From Camellia lanceoleosa (taxonomy: Eukaryota; Streptophyta; Magnoliopsida; Ericales; Theaceae), in assembly GCA_025200525.1 (NCBI GenBank), contig CM045758.1, forward strand, positions 4,270,706 through 4,334,705: 64,000 nucleotides of DNA. Direction: 5' to 3'. The position numbers and the translations under genes were made by a program. The notes under the pieces are model-generated. The model saw only the letters and a list, made by a program, of their open reading frames with translations. It had not been told where the DNA came from and did not search any database. The first letter of the stretch is position 1, and every line of letters starts with the position of its first letter. This document shows, in pieces, positions 34,626 to 47,008 of the stretch.

Positions 34626-35451
34626 TTAGGGTTACATAGAATTGTTTTGATATTCAGAATCAAATCAAGAATCGTAAGATCTTATTAAAAATAAAACATA
34701 TATTACAATTATAAAATTAATGAATACCATCAAATTTCATAAAAAAAAAAAAAAATGAGCTTCAACACAAAAATAAATTAAAACTATAACAAATTTAATC
34801 AAATAAACATTCACAAATTGACCCAAATAAACTTGATGATGTAGCTCGAGTGGAATAACTCTCCCACATAGTACGAGAAGATCAAGGTTTGCTCCTCACA
34901 TTCGCATTCGTTTGCCATGCTCACTAACTGTTAACATTAAGCAATTCAACTTGGTGTTCTCAAGTAATATATCAATATGTTTTCCTTCACTTGCTATGAA
35001 TAGACTTATGGGAATAATCATATTTTTTCTGTATATTTTGTTGGTTTGATTAATGTAAAATAAATTAACATAGCTGTTTTTTTAAGACGCATCATGAAAT
35101 ATATTTTTTTGGTCTACATGAGAGTTCACAAAAGATTGTGTAAATAAAGTGTATTATTATTATTATTATCTTTTTTTGAGTCATATCATTTTTTTTATTT
35201 TTTGTATATATATATATATTTTGTAAAAAGTTAAAAAATATATTTATTTGTCACTTCCTAAACAATCTCTATTATACACACCCCATATAATATGCACTCT
35301 TAGTTACAATATTTTTTTCTTTAGTTATGACTAATTTTCTTGTTTAGTTATAATATTATTTTGAAATTTTAATTATGACTTTTTTTTTGTATTTGATTAT
35401 AATTTTTTACATTTTTTAATTATAATTCAAAAAAATATAAAATTATACTGG
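34626..35451. other. Intergenic with a tRNA-like SINE head
   Basis: At 34,845-34,895 TAGCTCGAGTGG and AAGGTTTGCTCCTC fit pol III A and B boxes at SINE-like spacing. No tail was found. The rest is AT-rich without genes. Confidence 0.4.
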
Positions 35452-36420
35452 GTGTGTCTGGTTTGTGTTTTAAAACATGCTTTTTAAAAAAAAATTCCAA
35501 AAACATATTTGAGTACAATTTTTCTCAAAAAAATTTCAAAATTATTTTTCTCTCTTTTACCCATCAAGCAATCACTTTTTCTCTCTCATCTCTCCTTCTC
35601 AATCACTTTTTTTTTTTTAAATGTTTGGCCCCCCTTTTGGAGAGACCCCCACTACCCCATAGTGATGTGGACCAATGATGTATTTGTATTTTTTTTTTTC
35701 TCTCTTTCTTACTAGGACCAATCACAAGTAAGTAGGGGTTGTGGGGGTGATGTTTTTGTGGGGGTCTGAATCATTACTGTTCTATACATATCTACTTAAC
35801 TACAACAAAATATCAAATTATCCCAAACTCCCAAACTTTAAAAGTATTTTCAAAAGGGTTTAGCTTGTTTCATATTTGAGATCAAGACTAAACCGTCCAG
35901 TCCAGCCCGTGGGCCTATTTTTTGGCCCCATTTCGATAATCCGAACCGTTCAACGTGTAGAATTTGTCAAGTACTATATCCATGTAAAAAAATCATGTTG
36001 ATTGGATATCGATAGCGATTTGATCGGATCAGTGTGATTTTTTTACAAGAATGTAGTATTCGATGAGTTCTATACATTGAATGGTTCGAATTATTGAAAC
36101 GGGGCCCAAAAATGGGCCCATGGACCGAACTGGACGGTCCAGTCTTAATCTAAAAAATAAGACAAGCTGGAACCTTCAAAATATACAATCAAACAAACCA
36201 ATTTTTTTTTTAAACTCTCCGTAAAAAAATTTTGGAAAAAGATTGAAAGCTTTAAAAAGAGAGCCCTAGAGGAATTCTAATGGGGTAGGGGTCTACTTGT
36301 GATGTGATGTGATGTGTGTGCCTATATTGTTGTTATTTTTGCCACATAAGTAAAGCTCTCTATCGTTATTGAATTTTTTTTTGAAAATTTATCTCAAAAC
36401 ACAAACTAAACATGCCCACT
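35452..36420. repeat. Large inverted-repeat element (foldback)
   Basis: The outer ends GGGTGTGTCTGGTTTGTG and CACAAACTAAACATGCCC are inverted. The inner arms (about 35,860-36,010 and 36,030-36,180) pair over more than 100 bases, with CCGTCCAGT/ACTGGACGG and GGGCC blocks. It may be two nested elements. The inner fold belongs with the foldbacks at 6,695 and 8,806. No target duplication beyond a possible ACT. Confidence 0.6.
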
Positions 36421-37349
36421 ATTTTTTTTTTTTTTTTTTGTAGTTATAAAGTTCTTAGGTATATAGGGCTAATTTGGGAATTTTATAAAAAGTCAAAAGT
36501 CATATTTTAATTCATTTTAGGTCACATTATCTTATATATTTTTTACACATTTTTAAAAAATAAAAATAAAAAATTAATTTTTAACCATATTTCAAAACAC
36601 CCCATAATATTTTTCGTAAATAAAAAAAAAGTAGAAAAGGGCACTACAGTTAGGGTTGTGCAAAATACCGTCCAATCCGCTAAAACTGTACCGATCCGCA
36701 TCAATTCGCACCGCTCTAATCGTTAACCGCTGTTTAAACTTTAAAATTTATAATCCGCCAACCGAACCATTTCGCTCCGCTATAGTTAATACATATATAC
36801 TTTTTAACCTCCAATGAAATATCAATATAAAAATGAGTGTGCGAGATATTTAAGATGGGAAATCTATTACAAATTAATAGTTATATATATGAAACATATT
36901 ATGTAAAATTACTTTGGGTTATATATCTAAAAAATATCATACAAATTAGTGTTATATATTATACAAATATATGATAATTAGTTAGAATATTTTTCAATCC
37001 GCCAATTCGCCAAAAGCCACCCAAATCGCATTTTGTCAATCCATTAATCTGTCAATCCGTCATTCAATTTATAATTTTACTCTCAAATCGTCGAAACCAC
37101 ACCACACACACCCCAACCACACTCAAAAAAAAGTCAATCAATCTTTTTAGGGCAGTGTGACCAAATAATAAGGCCAAGTTTGGCAACATCAAAATAATCC
37201 ATCTTTTTATCTTTTTATCTTTTTTTCATCACATCATCTTTCTACTTTTCTGCACATTTTTTCATAAAAAAATAAAAAATACACTTATTTAGGTCATCTC
37301 AAACCACCCCAATACTACAGAAAGTTCTATCACATTTTAATACCAAATA
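36421..37349. other. Intergenic with hAT-like remnant
   Basis: TTAGGGTTGTGCAAAATACCG at about 36,650 resembles a hAT end, followed by CCGCTAA/ATCCGC motifs to about 37,080, but no right end was found. 37,132-37,340 is related to 16,349-16,405, just beyond the end of segment A, with extra sequence inserted. Confidence 0.45.
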
Positions 37350-37391
37350 GAATAAAGGTTGGGAGCTCGAATGAGCTCCCCCCCGAATTCC

Positions 37392-37429
<38 letters not shown>

Positions 37430-37759
37430 GCCGGCGTCGCTCTGCCGCCTCCGCCGGCCGCCCGGCTCGTCGTCTCGGCGTCGCTCGGCGTTGCCCACTC
37501 GCCTCCGCCTCTCGGCGTCGCCTCCTCCTCCGCCTCTAGCCCTAGTTTGTTGGCCCCCTCCCCTCCCCCCCTCCTCCCTTTCTCTTCCTCCCCTCCCCCT
37601 CCCCCTCCCCTTCTCTTCTTCTTCTTCTTTTCTCTTCTTTCTCCCCTTCTCTTCTCTGCGTCTGAAATGGAAAAATAAAAAAATAAAATACGAAACGACG
37701 TCGTTTCGAGGGATTCGGGAGATTCGGGGGAAGGGGATTCGAGCTACCAATCAAAACTG
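37350..37759. mobile_element. GC-rich Mutator-type element (Pack-MULE-like candidate)
   Basis: A perfect 9-bp TACCAAATA flanks it (37,341-37,349 and 37,760-37,768). Inverted ends share TTGG(G/T)AGCTCGAAT. The interior is strongly GC-rich (GCCGGCGTCGC, CTCCGCCTCTCGGCGTCGCC) in an AT-rich neighbourhood, with (GA)n at 37,394-37,427 and the palindrome CGAAACGACGTCGTTTCG at 37,691-37,708. Frames of 90-145 residues on both strands are compositional (RERERE, PPPPLP, EEEKGRGRG) and I do not call them genes. Captured host 5' sequence is possible. Confidence 0.65.
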
Positions 37760-38504
37760 TACCAAATATGTTGACGTCACAAGCAATGAGGAATGAGGTG
37801 ACTGCAGTTTCCAATTCTTATTTGCTAAATTGACACGTGTACGTATTCCAAATTGCTACCCGTTTAGTTTTTAGAAACTTTATTTTATAGGAGTAATCAC
37901 GCTATTTGGATTTTATTTTCAAAATTTACTTTTCAAAAAAAATTTTATTTTTATTTTTATTGATTTTTTTAAAAAAAAAATTTAAGTAATTTTTAAAATT
38001 TTTAAACACACCTAATATAAATACCCTAATTATAATATTTATGAAAAAAATCTTTAAAAAATTCACTAAATACCAAAAATAAAAAAATAATAAAAATTCA
38101 GTACATTTTCATATTTTTGTGTATTTATTAATTTTTAAAATATTTTTTCATAAATATTTTACTATTTAAATATATCTAAGTAAGACATATCCAAAAAACT
38201 AAAAAAAATCACTTAAAACTTTAAAAATATTCACTAAAAATAAAAAACTCAATTTCTAAAAAATTGAATTCAGAAAATTAAAACTAAACACATTGAATAT
38301 TTTTTTTTTAATCTAAAACTAAATTTTGTAGGAGTGTTGTCAATGAAACTTAAGACCTTAAGTTTAAATCTTACTCATTTTTGAATTATAATTTTTTTAT
38401 TTTAGGTCGGATAAAATTAACGCGTGACATGACGTGACGACTTGATCAGCAAATCTAAACTTGATTTAATAATAGTATAAATAGACAGGTTAACTTAGAA
38501 CGTC

Positions 38505-38753
38505 AATCCAAAGGTGGGTGGCATTGTGGTTTAAGTTTGGGGTTTAAGCCCCAAGGTCACAAGTTCAATTCCCTCTCTCTTGGGCCAATCTCCTGGGTGA
38601 AACACAGTTGGTTAGGAGGTTGAACCTCAAGTTGTCTAATCAGTACTTAGTGTGGGTTCAATGCTCCCCGCTATGCGAGTCCTGATTTAAGCGGAGTGCT
38701 AACAGGACACTGCGGGAGGGTAGGGAGGATTTTTCTGTAAAAAAAAAAAAAAA
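38505..38753 (+). mobile_element. SINE, copy-B allele with internal deletion
   Basis: Same SINE as 692-981, flanked by AACTTAGAACGTC and AACTTAGAACATC (one change). About 38 bp are missing before GGGAGGGTAGG. Confidence 0.85.
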
Positions 38754-40243
38754 AACTTAGAACATCTCTAACAATCTTTCTTAAATTTTCTTCATATTTT
38801 AGTTAAAAAATATTTTTCTCATTTTAAGCAATCACGTTTTCTATTATTATCTCTAACAATACTCCATATATTTTTGTTTATATGTTTTAAATATTTTTAA
38901 AATATTTATTTATTATTATTTTTATTAAAAATATTTTTCAAATTTTATTCACTCTTCCACCATTTGAGAAAAAGACGAGAGGTGAGAGAGGAAGAATAAT
39001 TTTTTTATTATAGAGAGTGATTGAAGCCTCCCAAAATGTAAAGAACCAAAATTTTATTCTCTTAAATAAGGAACGTAATGAGCTTATTGGAGTGACTTAT
39101 TTTGTATTTGATTCATTAAGGCCATTTTTGAAAAGTGAAAAAAAAAAAAAAAAAACAACAACAGCAACAACAACAATGACTGAGACCATTATTTTGGAGA
39201 TCTCCACAACTGCTTTTGGATCTCAATCATTGACGTATGTGTGAGATCTATGGTTGAGATCCAAAAAGAGTTGTGGGAATCTCCAAAAAAAGGGGTGCCA
39301 AACATTTTGGAAAAAAAAAAAAATTATCTTATTGACTTATTTAGACCTCGTTCGGGAACTAAGTATTTTTGTTAAAAAGTCAAAAAGTCATTACAAGTTG
39401 TCATATATCTCTCTACTTTTTTACACATTTTTTCGTAAAAAGTCAAAAAATTACTAAAATAGTATGTTCTATCACATCACCTCTCTAATTATTATTATTA
39501 TTATTTTTTGGGGTACATTTTTTTTTTGTAATAAACCAATAAGCCAAAAAAAAAAAAAAAATTCCACTTCCCAAAAAGCCAAGGTAGGGAAAAAGTAGAA
39601 ATAGGAAAATTATTGGGATGCTCTTACTTCTATTACATTATCTTTCAACCTTTTATAAATTTTTTTATAATAAATAAAAAAAAGTCAAAAAAATTGTCAT
39701 ACACAAAACAACCATTAAAATTTTTAATTCGAGACATACCCATAAATTCAAACCTAGTGTGTAATAAATCACACTTAAAATGAATTCAGTTAACACATTT
39801 TAAAATTTTGGGTTTTTTTGTTTTAAATACGTAGCTCTTGGCCATGTATCCTCCCCAAATAAAAGAAAAAAGAATACATGTATTTGGTTGATTTTCAAAA
39901 CCTATTTTTTTTTATTTCTTTAATTAGAACTAATTTGTCAAAAATAAATTTCAAAAAAAAATATTTAATAGTTTATATAAATTACTTTCAACTCAAAATA
40001 TATAAAATCATATTGAAATAATTCTTGTTTTTCATTTTTTTTAAAACAATTATATTTTATTTTTATTATTTTTCTTCAATAAGTAGGTTTTAAAAACTCA
40101 ACCTATTTAAGCGGGTGTTTGGGGTCTTATTAACATATATCATATGGGCACCCAAAAAACATAAAAGACAAACTAAGTGTAGAATTTAATATATTTTTCA
40201 TTAGTTTTATAATACTTTTCACTTGTTTTAGAACATTTTTTTT

Positions 40244-40888
40244 GAGGGTTGTGCAAGGAATTCAAAAAATTCGTAATTTGATCTGGTCCAGTCTAGCCCA
40301 ATCCAGTAGGTTTGGATTGGTTTTTTGAATCTATGGTTCGGTTTCGGATTAAAAAATTAAAAAATCGTAGTCCACGGATCGATTCTGAATTGAACCCCAC
40401 AGTTTTGGATTTGAACCAATTCGGATTGTATACAAATAGCCTATATTTATATTATACACCTTCACGGCATAGTATCTTCTCTTATTCCATATAAAACTTA
40501 AACCAAACCTAAACCCATATAATATATTCTTTTTATTGCTTTTATTTGTTAGTTTTTAGTTTTAATTTGTAATGGTCTAAATATTTATAGTGAAACTAGT
40601 TTTTTTATGGTTGTTTAAATTTTAGAACAACATGTCACTATTATGGAAAGACATGTTGCTATTGTGGAACAAATATGGTGCTATGTTTATATTTTTATGA
40701 AATTAGAATGTTCTATATTTGTTTTTTGTTATTTAATTATGTGAATTCCTGGACCTAAACCGATCTAATCCGTATTTAAATAGATTGGTTCCACGATTTA
40801 AACGAATTGGATTGGTTCCAATTTTTCAAGAATTGTAAATAACAGATTGGTCTTGATTTTAACCCAATCCGGACCATGCTCACCCCTA
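40244..40888. mobile_element. hAT-type MITE, copy B
   Basis: Equivalent of 4,442-5,058, with an extra ~30 bp (AGTGAAACTAGTTTTTTTAT) near 40,589. Confidence 0.65.
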
Positions 40889-43806
40889 CACTTTTTCATT
40901 ATTTTCAAAATACTTTCTACATTAATCCCAACATTAAACGATCCATATGAGTACTTGTTAGTATTTGTCTTCCTTTTTTAATAGCTTTTTTGTTGGCTAA
41001 TTTTCTTGTTTAGTAAAAGATTTGGGATTTTAGTAATGAAATGAACGGAAAATTTTAAAAAATCTAAAAAAGATTCCCAAAAAAAAAAGTCTAAAAAAAA
41101 TAATCGAAATATAATGAATTTTTTGGGCTTATTTTTGCCTTTTAATTTTTTTTAACAAAATTACTTTTTTAGATTCTGATTTACACAAGATAGATAAAAA
41201 ATGTAATTTTTTTTTTTAAAATGTGACTGTTTTTAGGGAGTGTTTGAAAATGAGCTTTTTAACTTTTATAAAGAATGTAAAAAAATAAATAAATAAAATA
41301 ACAAGAATAATCTCATAATTTAAATAATTTTTTAATTAGAAATTCACCATCCCAAACTAGGACTGGATGTATTTCGCAAAAGAAAAAGCAAACATCTCTG
41401 ATTTCGACAGTCGACTTTGTTTGTCATAACTTAAAAAAATCAAGAAGTTAAAAAGTTACTATTCTATTTAAGTCATATCATTTTATTTAAGTCACATCAT
41501 GTCTTTACAACATCACTTCAAATCCAACCCATACCCAATCCATATTTCATAAAAAATAAAAAAGTACACTTATTTAGATCATCTCAAACAACCAATCAGT
41601 TACGCTATTGTGGGCCCACACACTTTTGCCTACTCTCTTCACTTTCAACTTTCAAAAGAATATGAAACGATAAAAAGATACTGTGAAAATTACATATATT
41701 TCTAAACTTTAGTTTTGTGAGAATAAATTTTTTTAGTTTGATTTTTTTAGTATTTTAGTTATTTTTGACTGGATAAATATTTTTTATTTTTATTATTAAT
41801 TTGATAATTGTGAAAAAATATTAAAATAATTATGATTTAAATGTAACATTTTTTTTTAGTATGATGTTTTACTCTATGTCATCTTTATTGACTAAATTCG
41901 TCCACCTCATTTGCCAAACAAACCTTAAAATACAGTAATCAGATTGACTTTGTTTATAAAAAAAATTTATCCACAATTGACATTGTAAATTACCACCTTT
42001 ACTATCAAATGCCATAGTAAATTGGCTTATCCACAATTGACATAGTAAATTACCACCTTTACTATCAAATACCATACTAAAGTTTCGTTTAGCACTGGTT
42101 ACGGTGGTTAATTTTTTTATATTGAGACTTTTTTAATTTTATTTGATTTTTATTTTCAAGTTTTTTTGACTTTTATAAGAGAAAAAAATGTAATAATTAC
42201 GGTTTAGATATGACATTATGTCTTATTAACTTATATAACTTATTTTGTCTTTTTAGATCTTTTTAGCCCCAAAATATTTACCAAACGAATTGACTTTTCC
42301 ACAATTGAAATAGTAAATTGTTGGGCCTAACTTCTCTCTATTCCTTAATTGGCTTAGAGAGGTACCGTTGGGCATATTGGATCGATTTTTAGACTTAATT
42401 TTGATAATTTAAATTGTTCATATTTTAGAATTCGGCGAGTATATTATTCATGTAAAAATTCAAGTTGATTAGATAACAACAACCATATGTTTGGATCAAT
42501 TTAATATAAAAAAATAAATGGTGAGAAAATAAATATTGATACAAAATTGATCCGAACACATAATTTTTGTTATCCTATCGTATTATTTTTTGCTAGAATA
42601 ATGTGTTCGATGAACTTCAAAGTATAAATAATTCAGATCATCAAATAAAGACTTAAAAATAGACCCATTGAACCGAACTGGATTGTTAGTAAGGTTTGGG
42701 ACTGAATACAGTCCAAGTCCTAAATTACTTGATACCTATCACTCTCCGGTCACATTTGTTGTCTATTTTTATTTATTTTTTCCTTCATCAGTTTTCTTTT
42801 TCTTGGCCAAATATGGAAATTCCATTAGAAGCATTATCCTATCCACATAAACCACTATTCCCACTGGTCTTTTTTTGTCTCCTCCATTCTATCCCTTGAA
42901 TAAATTTAACACATGAAAAAATATTTCAAATTATATGTCTATGATAAGATCAAATTAACACATAAAATGTGTTATTATTTAATGTGTCATTCATGAATTA
43001 GTTTAATGGAATCTACTTTTTAAATTTTATATTAATGCATTGACAACACATTAAATGGTATTAAAAATTAATACTTAATTTTCGTCACTATAACATTTTT
43101 TTTGGGGGGTATTAGAGGGGACGAATCTGGAATACATAGATTTAAAATTTTAATTAAGAATCTTAACTTGCATCACAATATATATATTGTTTTTATTTTT
43201 GGTTTTCTCATACTGAAAACAAATCAAATAGAAACTTATATGAAAATTTTATTTGACAAGTTGTTTTTCTGAAAATTATTTTTGAGAAAGTTTTATGGAA
43301 AGCACCATTTTCTAAAGAAACACTTTAAACTGTTGTTTGAATTTTCGAAAAAAAATGAGAACCATGGATGCTAACAAAAAAACAAAAGTGAATTTTTAAA
43401 AAAAAATTTTTTTTTTAATGAAATTAACTATCAATACCTTAATGATAGTAGCATAACAAGAAAAATAAAAGAAGGGGAAATTTCAATTCAGTGTAAATGT
43501 TTAAAAAAATTATAAATAATTGATAAACTTTATACACATTAACAATTATAATTATAATTTTTTTTTATAATTTTTTGGTACTCACACCAACAAGTAATAT
43601 CCCCAGTAAAAATAAAAAATAAAATTTTTTTTTTTTGAGTAATTAATACTTTAATCCAAACACGTGAGTATGTGATCTATAAGATTGTGATTTGTTTAAT
43701 TTATGAATTTAAAGAGTGATTTAAAAAGTGAGAGAAAAAAAAATGTATATATTTCATTTTTTTAAAAAAATTTATGAATCAAATATAATTTAAAAGTAAT
43801 TCTAAA

Positions 43807-43968
43807 CGACAATGCTACGTAGCTCAAATTTTGTGGCTCAAAAGTGGCTCAAATGGCCAAAACGACGTCGTTTTGAGTACAGAACAACATAAAAATGGCC
43901 AAAACGACGTCGTTTTGGCCATTTGAGCCACTTTTGAGCCACAAAATTTGAGCTACGAGACATTTTCC
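43807..43968. mobile_element. Mutator-type MITE present only in copy B
   Basis: Perfect 9-bp AATTCTAAA on both sides (43,798-43,806 and 43,969-43,977); copy A has it once at about 8,229-8,237. The inverted ends share CGTAGCTCAAATTTTGTGG, so nearly the whole 162 bp folds back. It contains AAAACGACGTCGTTTT twice (43,859-43,874 and 43,901-43,916). Confidence 0.92.
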
Positions 43969-44187
43969 AATTCTAAAACCTAAACTCTAAACCAAACACA
44001 GCCAGCAGTACTATAAACCTAACCGCGTAGGATAACAACTCACGTACAATACCATGATCCTTCTCCGCCTACGTTTCTCCCTATATCGCTTTCTCTCTCC
44101 CAACTGTGAACTTCCCCTGCTCTCTCTCTCTCTCTCTCTCTCTCTTTCAAATGTAGTATATACCTGTGCTATCAAATACCACCTTTA

Positions 44188-44533
44188 GGCCTGTTTGTTT
44201 TTAGAGATAAAATAAAGAGATTGGTAGTGAGTAATTGTTAAATTATTTTTATATAAAATAATAAAATAAATAAAAAAATATAAAAATTAAACATTAATAT
44301 TTTTTAAAAAATTCCTAATATATAAAAAATAAAAAAAATAAAAAAATTTCTAATCCCCTCACTATTTTTCTAATACCATCTCTACCTCATCACTATGAAT
44401 TCCCTCCCCAAAGGTATTAGTAATACCAAGGTATTAGTAGTACCCTCTCCATCTCTCAAAACAAACAAAGTATTAGTAATTCTAAAGTATTACTAGTCCC
44501 AATACCCTTCCTATAATCCCAAACAAACGGGCC
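44188..44533. mobile_element. Tourist-like MITE, copy B
   Basis: Equivalent of 8,403-8,736 with TTA flanks. Confidence 0.8.
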
Positions 44534-44966
44534 TTAATGACATATACCACCTTTATTGGGCCTAGCTTCTCTCTGATTCGTAATTGGCTTAGAAAGGTAC
44601 TGTTGTTGGGTATATTGGATCAATTTTTGGACTCTGTTTGATAATTTGTATTTTTTTTATTTTAAAATTTATTGAGTATGCCATTTAATTTAAAAATTCA
44701 AGTTTTTCAGATAACAGCAACCATGTGTTCAGATCAATTTTATCTAAAAAAAAATAAACGATAAGAAAATAAATATTCATACAAAATTGATCGTAATTTT
44801 CATTATTCAATCGACTTTTTTTTGTGAGAATAATATATTTAATGAATCTTAAAATATAAATAATTCAGATTATCAAAATAGAACTTAGAAATCGACACAT
44901 TGAACCGAACTGAATTATCTAGTAAGGTTTGAGACTGAAGACAGTCCAAGTCCTAAATTACTTATA

Positions 44967-45124
44967 GGGCTTTGATAGAGACCCTTCCAACACCACTCCC
45001 ACCACCCCCCCCTCCCCACAAACACGTGGCGGGTGGTGATTGGAGGAGAAAGGAAAAAAAAAATTAATCAAGCAGAGAGAGAGAGCCAAGGGGATGGGAG
45101 GAAAAGGGGTCCGGATCTTTTTCC
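44967..45124. mobile_element. Small 9-bp-duplication insert, copy B
   Basis: Equivalent of 9,169-9,324, flanked by TTACTTATA. Confidence 0.7.
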
Positions 45125-45251
45125 TTACTTATAACTATCACTTTGCCAGTCACATTTGTTGTCTATTTTTTTATCTTTTATTTTTCCTTTATCAATTTTC
45201 TTTTTCTTGCTCAAATATGGGAATTCCATTAGAAGCATTACCCTATCTACA

Positions 45252-47008
45252 GGATTGGGGATGCTGCTGTGCTTAACGCACAGCAGCTACTGCATAATAT
45301 AGCTGTTTTTGATAAACAATTTTATTGGCTAAGAGCATCTCCAACGGTGACTCAGATTTTTCACCAAATCTGAGCCAAAAAAGACCCATTTCACCAAATT
45401 TGATACTACTCACTCCAACGGTGCACCAAATTCAGTATTTGTGCTTCGGGACAACCGGGTGGTCTACCGGCCGGTCGACCAGTTAGGAGGAATTTTTTTT
45501 TTTTTTTTCCCAAATTGTTTGCACCTTTTGTTAAACTGTCTGAACCTTTGCCGGGACAATCGGTTGGTCAACCGGCCGGTCGACCGGTTAGGAGGATTTT
45601 TTTTTTTTTTTTTCAAATTGTTTGAACTTCTTTCTGAACTGTCTGAACCTTTTCCGGGACAACCGATTGGTCGACCGGTCGGGCAACCGGTTGGTCGACC
45701 GGGTACTCCCTCCAACGGTCCGTAACAGTGTTTTGATGAATTCAGTATTTCACCCTCAATCTGATGAAGCATTTGATGAAATCTCAATCTGATATCACTT
45801 TTGATGAACCGTTGGAGCTGTGAACAGTACCTTTTTCATCAGAATTTAAATTTGATATCTGTTTTGGTGAACCATTGGAGATGGTCTAAGGTAAAGAGAT
45901 GAATGGTGCTTTTCTTATTTTTTTTAATTGTCATTTACCTAAGAGGTTTAGGCCTTGTGTAATTTCATCTAGTTAAATAAAAAATTATGATCAATATAAT
46001 AATATTTTGAAGTAATTATAAAAAAATAAAAATAAATTAAGGTTTGATCTTTATAACAAAATATAATTTTTAATTTTTAATTTTATCAATTTAAACACTC
46101 ATTTTTTGATTTGTTTTTAATCTAAATTATTTATCTATTTTTGTTAAATAAAACTAATAGAAAAATAATATTTTATTTATTAAACTCAATAAAAAATGTA
46201 TTTTAGACATTTTACGTACATCAAATGGCTAAAATACCTTTTTTTTTTGTCATCCAATTTAGATTGAAAATAAATCAAAATATTAGAGTTAAAATTGAAA
46301 ATTTTTAAAAATCATGGTTAAGTTTGTTACAAGAGTCAAACTCTATAAATTATTTTTTTTCTGTGTAATTACCCTTAATATTTTTGCTTCTTATTTCAGA
46401 TAATCTAATCTTTTTTTATTTTTTATTTTTGAATCTAGTAATGAAAAAAAAATAAAAAATAAGGTTTAGATTTTTTAATTTATACATGGAATTGAGTTAA
46501 AATTAATAATTTTTATAAATAATTTCATCGAGAGTTTCAAAAAAGTAAATGTTAACCACTGCCCAATGAAATCTTGGTATGTATGCAAAATTTTTATTAA
46601 AATATGTAAAAATATATACAACTATATAGAAGTGAGAATATATGAAATTTGTATTGAAACTATAACTCTTTTATCATTATGTAATTCTTAATAAACATTT
46701 GCTAAGCCGTCATTGGCACAACCAGTAACAAGTAGTTACCCCAAAAATTAAAATGTATTTAAAAACCTAAAATTCTATTTTACGTACTTTTATATAAAAA
46801 ATTAAAATGTTAAATTTATATAACATAAAATATTATATTAATCATAATTTCTTTTTATTTAACTAGATGAAATTGCATAAGAAGTATACCTCTTAGTGTA
46901 AATGACAATTAAAAATAAAAAAGGAAGAAGTTTCTTTTAGGCAATGGAATTGTTTATCAAAAAAACCAACAAATAAGTGTGCAGTAGTAACTGTTGTGCT
47001 ATAACCCC
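45252..47008. mobile_element. Mutator-like element, copy B
   Basis: Equivalent of 9,452-11,572 without the A-only MITE, flanked by CTATCTACA and CTATCCACA. Confidence 0.7.
45333..45886. mobile_element. PIF-type MITE with minisatellite, copy B
   Basis: Equivalent of 9,533-10,071 with TAA flanks. It has an additional GGTCGACCGGTCGGGCAACC unit near 45,670. Confidence 0.8.

Noticed and set aside
37359..37814. Open frames of 90-145 residues on both strands
   Set aside because: Low-complexity translations of (GA)n and (CT/CCG)n inside a GC-rich mobile element, overlapping on both strands, with no start context or domain.
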